Assembly: GCA_034231615.1 (NCBI GenBank)
Contig: CM067322.1
Coordinates: forward strand, 99,209,087-99,273,086
Length of the DNA: 64,000 bases
Direction: 5' to 3'
Origin: Meghimatium bilineatum
Lineage: Eukaryota > Mollusca > Gastropoda > Stylommatophora > Philomycidae
Shown: positions 53,686 to 62,915 of the stretch, in pieces
Position numbering within the stretch: the first letter of the stretch is position 1
How the letters are laid out: each line of letters begins with the position of its first letter
The notes under the pieces: generated by a model
What the model saw: only the letters and a program-made list of their open reading frames with translations
Database searches by the model: none
What the model was told of the DNA's origin: nothing
Translations under genes and position numbers: made by a program

Positions 53686-53852
53686 TACAGTAGAACCTAT
53701 ATAAGTTGAAAACTCAAGGGATTAGCAAACCTTATGTGAAACCTTAGGTCAACATACGGAGATGGTTAACATATGGAGCAAGGCTTACTGTACTAGTGTC
53801 CAGTCCATGAAAATAATTTCAGAAGTAGTTCAATTTTGGAGGTTCTACTGTA
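53686..53852. mobile_element. MITE-2 copy
   Basis: Termini TACAGTAGAACCTATATAAG and GGAGGTTCTACTGTA, inverted, like 36273-36449. Confidence 0.7.
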
Positions 53853-54057
53853 CATTAATGCATGGCACAATGTAGCTATTTATAGTATTACACATAATAA
53901 ACAGATTGGTAGGTCATAGTTCACAATCACCATAAGCCATCTCAAAGTTAACAAAACATATTAACTTGAAGGTCTTGTCTAGTGTTTTTTTTGTTACTGG
54001 ATTCATGAATATTTCCATCCTTCCAACATTTCCTTGATGCTGACATCAGCAGAAGTT

Positions 54058-54074
54058 TTATGTTGGGCACAAAA
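54058..54074 (-). CDS. fez (unc-76): FEZ last coding exon (VLCPT stop)
   Basis: Acceptor ATTTCAG; with the G left by the previous exon it reads V-L-C-P-T-TAA, identical to the conserved FEZ C-terminus. In another frame the same exon stays open for 22 codons, but that frame is not the one set by the upstream donor. Confidence 0.88.
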
Positions 54075-57000
54075 CTGAAATAAGAACACACAAAAAAACC
54101 AACTATTGAAGTTTTATAGAAATTATGTGAAGGAATAACATATTATTTAGAAAACTACTATTGCTCTCTCATTCTCCCTTACTTTCACTTTTCTAAATCA
54201 AAGATGATGAACTCTGGGCACCCATAGGTGATCAGTTTCTTTCAGCAAATGATAAAGAGTATGCATGCTGATGGTTCCTGTAGCTCGCTGGTTACACACA
54301 CACCATAGTCACCCTTTTAATTGTCCTGTTCTGCTCACCTCGTGGATAATTCCAAATTCTTTAACCTTCGGAGCAAGTCTCTCGCAAAATGAATAAATTT
54401 TTAGAGGTTTTATTGGCAACTGTTCATGCACAATTGCGCTTCACGATGTCTCTCTATTAAACAACTTTTTAACCAAAATTTAACGTCATATGACAATGGA
54501 TGCCTGCAATCTCTTCTAGAAAAATGCCCCTTTCACCCTGAAAAAGCTGTGTGCTGTGTTCAAGGAGAATGGTGGACACAAAAAATGTCAAAATCGAGAA
54601 ACATTCAGTTCAGATTCCATCGGGTCACAATAGTCATCAATATGTATGTCAGTCAGTTCCTCTTTTGCCAAGTTTGGCACATATGACGGATGTTACAGTT
54701 CTCCATGCCTGTCGGTCAGTTGCTAGGGATTGCAGGGCTTGGGCATTTATGCCTGTTGATTTTAATTCATTCATAAATGTTCTTCTGAGCGTTGTTTTTG
54801 GTCTTCCCTGTTTTCTTTTTCCATCTGGCGTCCACATGAAGGCGTGTTGTGGAATTCTGTCTTCCTTCATTCTAAGTACGTGGCAGATGTATGTCCAGCA
54901 GCGTTTTCTGATGATGTTCGTCACGTATTCTTGTTTTGTCTCCTCTCTTAGTATATCGTTTGATTTGAAGTCTTTCCAATTTGTATTTCACATATATTTT
55001 ACATATTTTGTCAATATGTATACTTGATGTAAAATCATTATGTATACTTGATGTAAAATCATTATGTATACTTGATGTAAAATCATTATGTATGCTTGAT
55101 GTAAAATCATTATTGATTGTGATAGTAAGGAATTCTTGGGAATAATTTTATTACCACGTAGATATAGAAACAAGTTGATTTTGTCATATGGCATTGAACA
55201 CGTGTGGAACAAATGTAGTGACAGATATTTATCTATATTAGGTCTACGATTCTATAACCATTTTTAGACAAGGTTAAGTTATTATGTTTTATTTATTCAT
55301 TCCTCTCATATGATACAATAAGAAAAAAATACAAAATAAGACACATATTTGCAATATGCATATCTTTAAATGTGCAAACATTATTTTAATATCTATAATA
55401 ACAAAAATGTATTTTATTTTCAAAACACCCACCAAAAATTTTCAAGAAAGAATCCAGCGGCAAGGCAAAGATTTTGTAATTTTACATGGGTACTAAAGGT
55501 TAAGTCGCAATATAATATATCCTTCCAGTTTGGTGTCCTCATTTATAAAATATTCATGTAAAGATCTTATGTCATTCTTGTCCATGATTAATTTCCCTAC
55601 TATTGACATTTGTGAAGCCAATGTGTCACCTCTTTCATTGCTGTAGACTCCTGCATGTCTACAACAATAAATGCAGAGAATTCTCAGATCAGAATATGCA
55701 GTTTACATCATCTATACATACTTGAGCCATTCATTCAGGATCTTTCTTTGCAGGATCTTTCATTGCATGGACTGAAAATCTGTGATTATTACAACTCAGA
55801 ATTTTTTTGGTTTCTTCTTCTTCTTCTTCAGCTTTCATTCTCAAACTCCCACTGGATCTCTCTTGTAGCAGAACAATTGTTCTATTAGATTTCCAGCAGG
55901 ATGTATTCCAGAGAATAGAAATATGTTGAAAACAAATAGAATTGTTTTCCTTCTACATTCACTCTCTGATAATAACCAACATGAGAGTTTGTGATTTCTG
56001 CCGGGAATTTCTTTCTGTAGCCAGTTGGTCTTTATTGTCTTCTTATGTGTGTGTATGCACACACCAGCTCACTTCAGAGTAGGAGGCATCTACAATTTGC
56101 ATACTGTTGAGGTTGGTTGGTTGCTAATGCTATTTTGTGATATAAACATGTGCTGAACTGTTGTTTTGTTCCACATATGGTGTTCCATTTTTCTGGCTTG
56201 GAGGAAGAAGCATATAACTTTTCTTCTGATTAAGTGTTCATTCTCAAACTCCCACTGGATACTTTCTCTTTTGTGATAGGACAATGATCCTACTCAATTT
56301 CCAGCAGGATATAGCCTAGAGAATGGAAATACATCTTGTTGCCAATTTTATGCACAATGGCCCAATACATTCATCTTCTGTGGATAATATCATCCAACAT
56401 TGAACATTTAGAAAGGTTAAGGTCAACACTTTCATAGTGATGAGTACAACATAATGCTGAAACATAGGGATGAGTACAACATAATGCTGAAATGTGTCTG
56501 GCTGAAAGGTGCAAATTTGTAAACCACGACACAACACATTCTTTGGTTTACATCCTGCTAATCAGCAGGAGTTTGAGAGTGAACGCTGAAGAAGAAGACA
56601 TAGAAACAGTGTACTTACCTTTGAGTATATAATCAGTCAAAAGTGTGGGCACACTGGAACTATCTTCATTGATGGCTTGTAGAACTGTAAGTATAGATAC
56701 AGACAATAACAATCTTGTGTTATTTGTTATTCTCGGTGTAACTTGAAGTGGCATGGTTTACAGACATATCTTGGTGTTATAAAAGATACTCCCCCCACCA
56801 GATAGAACAACCATCTACAGGTGACAATAAAGGTGACAATAAATCAGTGACAATGACTTTTTCACAGATGACTGATTGTTACTTTTTTTAGTGACCTCCA
56901 ATGACATGCCCGGAAAGAAGACAGTGGTCCTAAACTGTACACTCTGATCTACAAATACAGGCCTCCACCGAAGACGAATGTCTCTGGCTATTGGCGGAAA

Positions 57001-60000
57001 TAAAATGGTGACACTACGTATTTCCATTCTCTGGACTACATCCTGCTGAAAATCTAATAGGACCATGGTCCTGCTACAAGAGAAATTCAGCGGGAGTTTG
57101 AGAATGTATGCTGAAGAAGAAGTACATGCCTCAATTTTTACATGGGGGTGAACATATGAGCCTAACACAGCTGTCAACTTTCAGAAGGCTCATTCTTCAT
57201 TTCATCAAAAAATGCAACTAAAATTATGAATGAAATCCCAATTTTGTGTCCATATTCTGTACAAGGAGTATTTCACTAAAAATTAGAGATTAAAAAAAAA
57301 AGAAATATTTCAGCATTCATTCTCAAACTCCTACAGATTAGTAGGATGTAGTCCGGAAAACAGAATGTGTGTGTCATGATTACAGCTTGCTTGCAATATA
57401 TGTGTCTTTTGGCCTGGCATATCCGAATTCAGCATTGATTCTGCGTTACTTTGAGCCTCTAAAGAAAGGGACAATCAATCCCACCCCATGTCGAAATCGG
57501 ATGTGCTAGGCCTACAAGGCGCATAATGGTGGCACAACATAATCACGCTCCCGGCGGAAATCGCACGGATATCCGTGATGGTTACAATGGAGCGAACGCA
57601 AAACAAAACAAACAAAATCCCACCCCAAAATGTTCTTAGTCACCTTTTATGACATGCATGGTTAAAATGTTGCTAATTGTTTGCTCCACTTTTGAACCTT
57701 GGCAACATAAATTGGTACAATGAACTATTGGACTTACTTTTAATGTAAATCTGGAGCTGTTCAGAAGTAGGTGGCCCTTGACACGGATAGTAGGGAATAG
57801 CAGTGGTCAGAAACTGTCAACAGAATAAATAATATGTATTATATTGTACATTAATACACTGTAATAAGGTTCACAACTCATTATGAACATAAGAGGTGCC
57901 AGACTAGAGACATAAGAGGTGCCAGACTAGAGACATAAGGGGTGCCAGACTGGAAACATAAGAGGTGCCAGACTAGAGACATAAGAGGTGCCAGACTAGA
58001 GACATAAGAGGTGCCAGACTGGAGACATAAGAGGTGCCAGACTAGAGACATAAGAGGTGCCAGACTGGAGACATAAGAGGTGCCAGACTGGAGACATAAG
58101 AGGTGCCAGACTAGAGACATAAGAGGGTACCAGACTGGAGAAATTCTTCTTCTTCAGTGTTCATTCTCAAACTCCAACTGAATCTCTCTTGTAGCAGGAC
58201 CATTGTCCTACTAGATTTCCAGCAGGATGTAGTCCAGAGAATGAAAATGCGTTGTGTCACCATTTTATTTGCGCAAATGGCCAGACACATCCATCTTCGG
58301 CAGAACTGGAGACATAAGAGGTGCCATCTGGAGCCTTCTGGTGCACACTGCTTAGAGTTGGAGCCTTCTGGTGCACAACGCTGAGAGTTGGAGCCTTTTG
58401 TGCACACCGTTGAGAGTTCGAGCCTTCTGGTGCACACCACTTAGAGTTGGTGTCTTCTGGTGCACACCAGTTAGAGTTGGTATTTTCTGGTGCAGCGCTG
58501 AGAGTTGGAGCCTTATGGGTATGAAATAAAACATTGGAGAAAAACCCTCCCATCTCAGTTGCATAAAAGTTAGCCTAAGACGAATATGTTGAACCACTGG
58601 CACAGATAAACGTCAATACAGCGCATTTCTATTCCCTGGACTACATCCTACTGAAAATCTAGTAGGACCATTGTCCTACTACAGGAGAGATCCAGCGGGA
58701 GTTTGAGAATGAATGCAGAAGAAGAAAGTTTGGAATGATAGGTTATAAGATATCTTGTTGATAACTCCTGGGAAATAGATAAATAAATCTGCAGTAAACT
58801 AGCATGTCCACAAAAATGTATGAAAAGCAAGCGATGCTGTCTAGCCTTCTGCATTAGAGGCTAAATTTTTGTTTAAATGACGGTCGTGTATGGCTATGCC
58901 AATAAAGATGAAAAAGACCATCAGTATTACAGAGCAAATGTATTTCATATTCCACTTTCCATTGTATCTTCTTCTTCTGCATTCAACATCTGCGATCATT
59001 TTATATTGTCAGGCCCACTTTAAACTTGTACAAAATAGATCTACATGGTGTTCTACAATCAAAAAGAGCGCATCATCTTGTGAAAAGAGGAGAAATGCAG
59101 CAGCTCAACAGTGGAGAGTAGTTAGAAAGTCATGGATAAACCAAGATCCGTCTACAGTGGTCATTCCATGCCATGCCCGAACTGTCCAAGGACATTTCCA
59201 GCTCGAATAGGCTCATTAGCCATCTATGAACTCATAATCAAGGACATAATTCTAATTGAATTTTCAAAAGTGGATGTAACAAAGTGTCATCATCATTTGT
59301 GATGAACTAACAACACACATTGTCAGGCCTGTCGTTAGAGCGAAGCCCACTGTCTTCTCCAGGTCAGAGCAACTGCCCCATAGCTTTGCCTCAAATCTGT
59401 ATTCTCTGGCCAGGTCTGATGTCTCTGCTTTTTGTATATTGGGTAATCCAAAAGTATGTGTTTAGAAGTCTGGGTTCCAGATTCAGTTGGATATTCATCT
59501 GTGTATGAGATCCTAAATCGGTAAAGGTGACACAACAGTCTGTAATCAACATATCTAATACCTAATAAATGCATATAAATGTTACAGATGTCTGTCACCA
59601 GAGTATTGTCAGTGCCTGAAAGGGGAGCAAAGAATAGCAACACTGTTTATCTTCCATGAATGTCATAAGAGATGGATAAAGAGGTTATGGTGTTGGCTGT
59701 CCCATCCCATATAGGGTTAAAGTCATCTAGAAGTTATTGCTGAAATAGGATGTGTCAGGCTGAAAGCACAGAAAATCTGTAAACCATGACACAATATATT
59801 CAGTTCTCCACACTATATTCTGATATTTTGCAGGAGTTTGAGATGAATACAGAAGAGGTTGAAGATAATCACTTTAACAACATTGAAAATTCACTTACAT
59901 TTCCATTTTTATTCTCAGTTGGACTGGCAACAGTAGCTGCACCCTTTGACTTCTTTTTTCTACGATCACTGTTGCAATCCCGACGTTTCTTCTGGATAGT

Positions 60001-62157
60001 AAGCAGCAAGGAAATGAACTGGTTCTTCAGTTCTTTATCAAACTCCAGTTCATCTCTGAGGGCTAGTTCTGAGACCAGCATTTCAGACAACATCTTTGTA
60101 GTAGCATCATATTCAGCTACAAGTTCATGCAGTGCAACATTGGACATTTCTTTCACTTCTGAAAATAAACAAATCAGGAACCAGTAAAGACAAGATGAAA
60201 TTTTTATAAATGACATTTTTTTCTTCATATACCATGATTTCACTTGTGTGTTGCCAGTGGAGCGCGTGGCCATACGGCTAGAACGCCGGCCTCAGAATCC
60301 ACGGTTGGGACAAGGATTTTTATCTTTCGGAGGTGCAATAAAAATTTCTTCCTGTACACGTCGCGGCGACAGCCTTGGCAAAGCGTCCTTTATTTCCACA
60401 GCCTCCCTGCACTCCTTAACAGGAAAACATGCAGTAATGAAAGTTGAAAGTTGCCAGGACTCGAAGGGGAGTAAAGAATAGTGACACTGTTACATGCCGG
60501 CAGGTCACAAGAGGTGCTAAGGTGGTTTGGGAATTGGGATTGGCTGTCCCAAAACCATAGAGGTTTAAAGTGACCTAGGCCATAAGGCACAGATATTGCA
60601 ACTAAGCTGTAAACTATGACTCAATGCATTCTGCTTTCTGTACTACATTCTGCTAATCTGCAGAAGTTTGAGAATGAGAAGAGCAGATATATCGTTTAAT
60701 TATATGGATAAGAGTCTGGTTCTGTGGTGACCGGGTACAGAGCATGGCCAAGGTACTGGTTTCAAATCCTGCTGCAGGCAATTCTGTGCCTTCAGACCAT
60801 TCAGAAAGCAATGGCAAACTACTTTATTTATATTATTTAGAAAATCACTGAAGGAAAAAATCTTACAGAGCATATAAATATATTTGTGTGTTTTCATTTA
60901 GTATTGTCACGTGATTATAGACAACATCCTTCACTCATTTGCTATGATATGTACTTAATCAAGACTTTTTTGATGAAAAAGTTGGTTGTGTGTATTTTCC
61001 GGTGCTTAAAGTGTCTCATAAAACTGTATTATATTTTGTTTTCAATTTTAACTTGTCAGATCATAGTTTTGTTTCAGTTCTATCTTATTACGAAATTCTC
61101 CCCATGGAAGCCTGCTCCTTGGTGAGGAGATGGGCTTAGTCCAGTCAGCAGAGGCTGGAAACTAAGACTGGCCGAGCCCTCCCACATTTGGGGAGGCACA
61201 GCCAACCTCAACCAAAAACCTCCTTAGTTGCCTCTTACGACATGAGATAAAAGTAGTGTTGCTATTTTTTTTGCTCCCCATTTGGTCCTCAACAATACAT
61301 GAGCAAGTCTTTCATCTAAAAATTGTTGAAAGTTTCATCTGTAATGTAAATGTTATATCTACAAATATGACTGAAAGAGTTACATCTGCAATGTAAATGT
61401 TACATCTACAAATATTTCTGAATGAATTACATCTACAAATATGACTGAAAGAGTTACATCTGTAATGTAAATGTTACATCTACAAATATGACTGAAAGAG
61501 TTACATCTGTAATGTAAATGTTACATCTACAAATATGACTGAAAGAGTTATATTACAAGGAAATTGTATACAGATCACATTCTTCTACTTCTTCTTCAGC
61601 GTTCATTCTCAAACTCCCGCTGGATCTTCCTTGTAGCAGGACCATGGTCCTACTAGATTTCCAGCAGGATGTAGTCCAGAGAATGAAAATGCGTTGTGTC
61701 GCTGTTTTATTTGCACCAAAACGCCAGACACATCCGTTTTTAGCTGAAGATCACATTCAAAATCCCAGACTAAATTTACATTTCAATAAATTAAACATAA
61801 CATACATCTCATCTCTATTTAAGTGTTGAAGTCTGACATATCACCAGAACAAATAAAACAGCAACACTACACATTCTGTTTGCTGTTTTCTGCTGGAAAT
61901 CTAGTGAAACCATCCTGCTGCAAGAGAGATCCAGTGGGAATTTGAGAATTATAATAAAATCTCTATTGTCATCAACAAAGAATACCAGACACATTGATAT
62001 TTTTTTCGATGGAACAAGAGAACATGGAGAATATCAACAAACTGTTACCGTTGATACTGTAAGCTGACAATGTGGCCAGGGTCTGTTTCACCTTGATATA
62101 CGATTCATCTTCTGGAGTTTCTTGCATGGCGTTATAGTAATCTTCTGGTGATGGTTC
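54058..62157 (-). CDS. fez (unc-76): FEZ / UNC-76 family protein, C-terminal exons (partial)
   Basis: Five minus-strand exons join in frame: 62157-62049, 60158-59899, 57813-57738, 56684-56619 and 54074-54058 (175 codons plus stop). They encode EPSPEDYYNAMQETPEDESY; VSELALRDELEFDKELKNQF; FLTTAIPYYPCQGPPTSEQL; INEDSSSVPTLLTDYILK; and the terminus VLCPT. The LALRDELEFxKExKNxFISLL coiled coil, the GPP...LQI motif and the LLTDYILKVLCPT end are hallmarks of fasciculation and elongation protein zeta, a kinesin-1 adaptor for axonal cargo. About half to two thirds of the usual length (near 390 residues in vertebrate FEZ1) is missing; no further exon is seen before 64000. All junctions are GT-AG. Confidence 0.92.
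54337..54420 (-). other. possible alternative exon within the last FEZ intron
   Basis: The minus strand has a plausible acceptor (ATGAACAG near 54423) and donor (GTGAGC before 54337). Joined to the preceding FEZ exon it would read VANKTSKNLFILRETCSEG then stop. No homology, so it may be chance. Confidence 0.2.
54648..55010 (-). mobile_element. LINE-D 3' end (antisense) with TSD
   Basis: Minus-strand frame: KRCWTYICHVLRMKEDRIPQ, GKRKQGRPKTTLRRTF, NAQALQSLATDRQAWRTV, AKLGKRGTD, then a CTGACTGAC tail. TSD TCAATATGTAT at 54637-54647 and 55011-55021. Same family as 9534-9634. Confidence 0.82.
55015..55115 (+). repeat. 24-bp tandem repeat, four units
   Basis: TATGTATACTTGATGTAAAA plus TCAT repeated at 24-bp spacing; the last unit has GCTTG in place of ACTTG. 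It begins inside the LINE-D target duplication. Confidence 0.75.
55270..55503 (+). repeat. piggyBac-like element, diverged partial copy
   Basis: Aligns with the right part of 31355-32257: ATGTGCAAACATTATTTTAAT, AATATCTATAATAACAAAAA, AAGAATCCAGCGGCAAGG, ending ACTAAAGG-TTAA at 55503. The left end is eroded. Confidence 0.6.
55816..55930 (-). repeat. SINE-1 copy (antisense)
   Basis: CTTCTTCTTCTTCAGCTTTCATTCTC, AACTCCCACTGGATCTCTCT, GATTTCCAGCAGGATGTATTCC. Confidence 0.72.
56230..56390 (-). repeat. SINE-1 copy (antisense)
   Basis: GTTCATTCTCAAACTCCCAC, GGACAATGATCCTACTCAAT, TAGCCTAGAGAATGGAAAT, ACAATGGCCCAATACATTC. Confidence 0.7.
56489..56597 (+). repeat. SINE-2 3' part
   Basis: GAAATGTGTCTGGCTGAAAGG, GTAAACCACGACACAACAC, CATCCTGCTAATCAGCAGG, GTGAACGCTGAAGAAGAAG. 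It abuts FEZ exon 56619-56684. Confidence 0.65.
56619..56684 (-). CDS. fez (unc-76): FEZ exon (LLTDYILK)
   Basis: (I)LQAINEDSSSVPTLLTDYIL then K plus G; matches the FEZ stretch IL.A..EDS..VPSLLTDYILK. Acceptor TTACAG, donor GTAAGT. Confidence 0.92.
56961..57121 (+). repeat. SINE-1 copy
   Basis: CCGAAGACGAATGTCTCTGGC, CCATTCTCTGGACTACATCC, TAGGACCATGGTCCTGCTAC, CAGCGGGAGTTTGAGAATG, GCTGAAGAAGAAG. FEZ intron, opposite to the gene. Confidence 0.78.
57310..57725 (-). repeat. SINE-2 (antisense), split by an AAAC module
   Basis: Left part 57310-57488 (GCATTCATTCTCAAACTCCT, ATTAGTAGGATGTAGTCCGG, TTTTGGCCTGGCATATCCG); right part 57616-57725 (GTCACCTTTTATGACATGCA). The insert is 57489-57615. Confidence 0.7.
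57489..57615 (+). mobile_element. AAAC element, 5'-truncated copy with TSD
   Basis: 127 bp: CGAAATCGGATGTGCTAGGC, CTACAAGGCGCATAATGGTG, GCTCCCGGCGGAAATCGCAC, GGATATCCGTGATGG, GAGCGAACGC, AAAC tail. TSD AATCCCACCCCA at 57477-57488 and 57616-57627. Confidence 0.85.
57738..57813 (-). CDS. fez (unc-76): FEZ exon (FLTTAIPYY...GPP)
   Basis: FLTTAIPYYPCQGPPTSEQL then QIYIK plus A; corresponds to the FEZ YLTTVIPY...GPPSVEDLQILTKI stretch. Phase 0 in, phase 1 out. Acceptor GACAG, donor GTAAGT. Confidence 0.92.
57886..58141 (+). repeat. 23-bp minisatellite, about eleven units
   Basis: ATAAGAGGTGCCAGACTRGA plus GAC, highly homogeneous, in a FEZ intron. The array resumes briefly after the SINE-1 inserted at 58142-58304. 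Confidence 0.85.
58142..58304 (-). mobile_element. SINE-1 (antisense) inside the minisatellite
   Basis: CTTCTTCTTCAGTGTTCATTC to CCAGACACATCCATCTTCGG. ACTGGAGA is duplicated at 58134-58141 and 58305-58312; because the host is a repeat, part of this match may be the array itself. Confidence 0.75.
58325..58515 (+). repeat. ~30-bp minisatellite, six units
   Basis: GTTGGAGCCTTCTGGTGCAC followed by ACCGCTGAGA, six units of 28-30 bp, in a FEZ intron. The minus-strand frames across it are repeat artefacts. Confidence 0.82.
58565..58730 (+). repeat. SINE-1 copy
   Basis: AAGACGAATATGTTGAACCAC, CCCTGGACTACATCCTACTG, AGTAGGACCATTGTCCTAC, CAGCGGGAGTTTGAGAATG, GCAGAAGAAG. Confidence 0.75.
59320..59570 (-). 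pseudogene. LINE C-terminal remnant (antisense)
   Basis: The minus strand reads CHLYRFRISYTDEYPTESGT, QTSKHILLDYPIYKKQRHQT, WPENTDLRQSYGAVA: the Cys/His C-terminal region after RNase H. Its trailing end matches the word ATCAACATATCTAATACCTAAT also found after the RNase H remnant near 9000. Confidence 0.65.
59620..59850 (+). repeat. SINE-2 copy
   Basis: GGGGAGCAAAGAATAGCAAC, CATAAGAGATGGATAAAGAG, GGTGTTGGCTGTCCCATCCC, TAGGATGTGTCAGGCTGAAAG, TGATATTTTGCAGGAGTTTGAG. Confidence 0.7.
59899..60158 (-). CDS. fez (unc-76): FEZ exon (coiled coil)
   Basis: 260 nt: (E)VKEMSNVALHELVAEYDATT, KMLSEMLVSELALRDELEFD, KELKNQFISLLLTIQKKRRD, then a basic RRKKKSKG stretch and TENKNGN. LALRDELEF.KE.KN.FISLL is the most conserved FEZ segment. 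Acceptor TTTCAG, donor GTAAGT, phase 2 in and 0 out. Confidence 0.93.
60253..60360 (+). repeat. tRNA-like SINE head
   Basis: GAGCGCGTGGCCATACGGCTAGA resembles box A of a Leu/Ser-type tRNA, but the box-B region (CCACGGTTGGGACAAGG) is degraded. Confidence 0.4.
60455..60680 (+). repeat. SINE-2 copy
   Basis: AGGGGAGTAAAGAATAGTGAC, GATTGGCTGTCCCAAAACC, AACTAAGCTGTAAACTATGAC, CTGCTAATCTGCAGAAGTTTG. Confidence 0.7.
60712..60850 (+). repeat. tRNA-derived SINE copy
   Basis: A GTGACCGGGTACAGAGCATGGCC stretch and box-B-like GGTTTCAAATCC, about 35 nt apart, then an unrelated body (CAGAAAGCAATGGCAAACTA). Confidence 0.5.
61123..61310. repeat. LINE-A leader-like segment joined to antisense SINE-2
   Basis: 61123-61170 (GATGGGCTTAGTCCAGTCAG, GGCTGGAAACTAAGACTGG) resembles the 5' leader of the LINE at 4520-4570. 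61180-61310 is SINE-2 antisense (ACAGCCAACCTCAACC, CCTCCTTAGTTGCCTCTTAC). Confidence 0.55.
61370..61555 (+). repeat. ~47-bp tandem repeat, four units
   Basis: GAAAGAGTTACATCTGTAATG then TAAATGTTACATCTACAAATATGACT, four near-identical units. Confidence 0.78.
61578..61746 (-). repeat. SINE-1 copy (antisense)
   Basis: CTTCTTCTTCAGCGTTCATTCTC, CTCCCGCTGGATCTTCC, GGACCATGGTCCTACTAG, GCCAGACACATCCGTTTTTAGC. Confidence 0.78.
61840..61950 (+). repeat. SINE-1 copy, truncated
   Basis: AACAAATAAAACAGCAACAC, CTGCTGGAAATCTAGTGAAAC, GAGATCCAGTGGGAATTTGAG. Confidence 0.6.
62049..62157 (-). CDS. fez (unc-76): FEZ exon, most upstream one found
   Basis: EPSPEDYYNAMQETPEDESY, IKVKQTLATLSAYSIN plus G; 109 nt, phase 0 in, phase 1 out. 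Acidic segment just before the FEZ coiled coil. Acceptor CTGTAG, donor GTAACA. Less conserved than the other exons, but frame and splice sites fit exactly. Confidence 0.82.
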
Positions 62158-62211
62158 CTACAGAATATAAGAAAAATAAATTGTTTGTAGATTTTGATAA
62201 CTTATGCACAA

Positions 62212-62632
62212 TGGAATCCCTCTATAGAGTTCATCCTTTTTTAACACATTTTCATATTTAACAACATTTTTCAAAACCCCCAATTATATTTATTCTTTGT
62301 ACTGTAGGGTCTATATAGTTAAATTCTGTGAGTACATGATGTTGTTCCTCCTTCACAAGCAAAGATGAGCATGGCATTAAGCAGGGTCAAGTTTGATTTG
62401 ATTGTTTGTCAGTCCTCAGATTTGCTGACGAGTCTAATCCTGGCTCTGAAAGATCTGCTGCAATGTGAGCAGGAATGTAGTAGGTCTTGAGATGAAGGAA
62501 AACAGTCTGATCTCTACTTTTGTTTTTGTCTTATGTGAATGGCCTGCAATATTCTACCCTGTTCATAACTTTCATCATAGCAAATTTGGTCAGTCCGGAC
62601 CAAATTGTTATAATGGGATTTGGCTAATTCTT
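62212..62632. repeat. MITE-1, split or diverged
   Basis: Left terminus-like AATGGAATCCCTCTATAGAG at 62212 and right terminus-like GGACCAAATTGTTATAATGGGATTTGGC at 62598-62625; the interior ~250 bp is unexplained and may be an insertion. Confidence 0.45.
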
Positions 62633-62915
62633 CTGGTCATTATTGCAAGTCATACAAGTTTATTGCTGCATTCCTCTCCATCTGTGCTTCTATTCTTTGT
62701 TCTACAAGTTCTCATCCCTAGTTCTTGTAGGTATCCTTTATGCTATCAGTCCAACTCCATCTTGATCTTCCTTTTACCATATTTACATCAGACATTACCA
62801 GCAACCAGTATGTTTACTCCATACCAGTATAGTTGCTACCAGCAACCATACCTTTCATTACTAATTTTTCCATGTTATATCTCTTTATATGGCCACAAAA
62901 TCTCAGCTTTCTGAT

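Noticed and set aside
54001-54074. Frame FCAQHKTSADVSIKEMLEGW in the last FEZ exon
   Set aside because: The upstream donor phase forces VLCPT-stop, which exactly matches the FEZ family; the longer frame is out of phase.
57881-58603. Repetitive minus-strand frames (LVWHLLCLQSGT and HQKAPTLS units)
   Set aside because: They are translations of intronic minisatellites within FEZ, not proteins.
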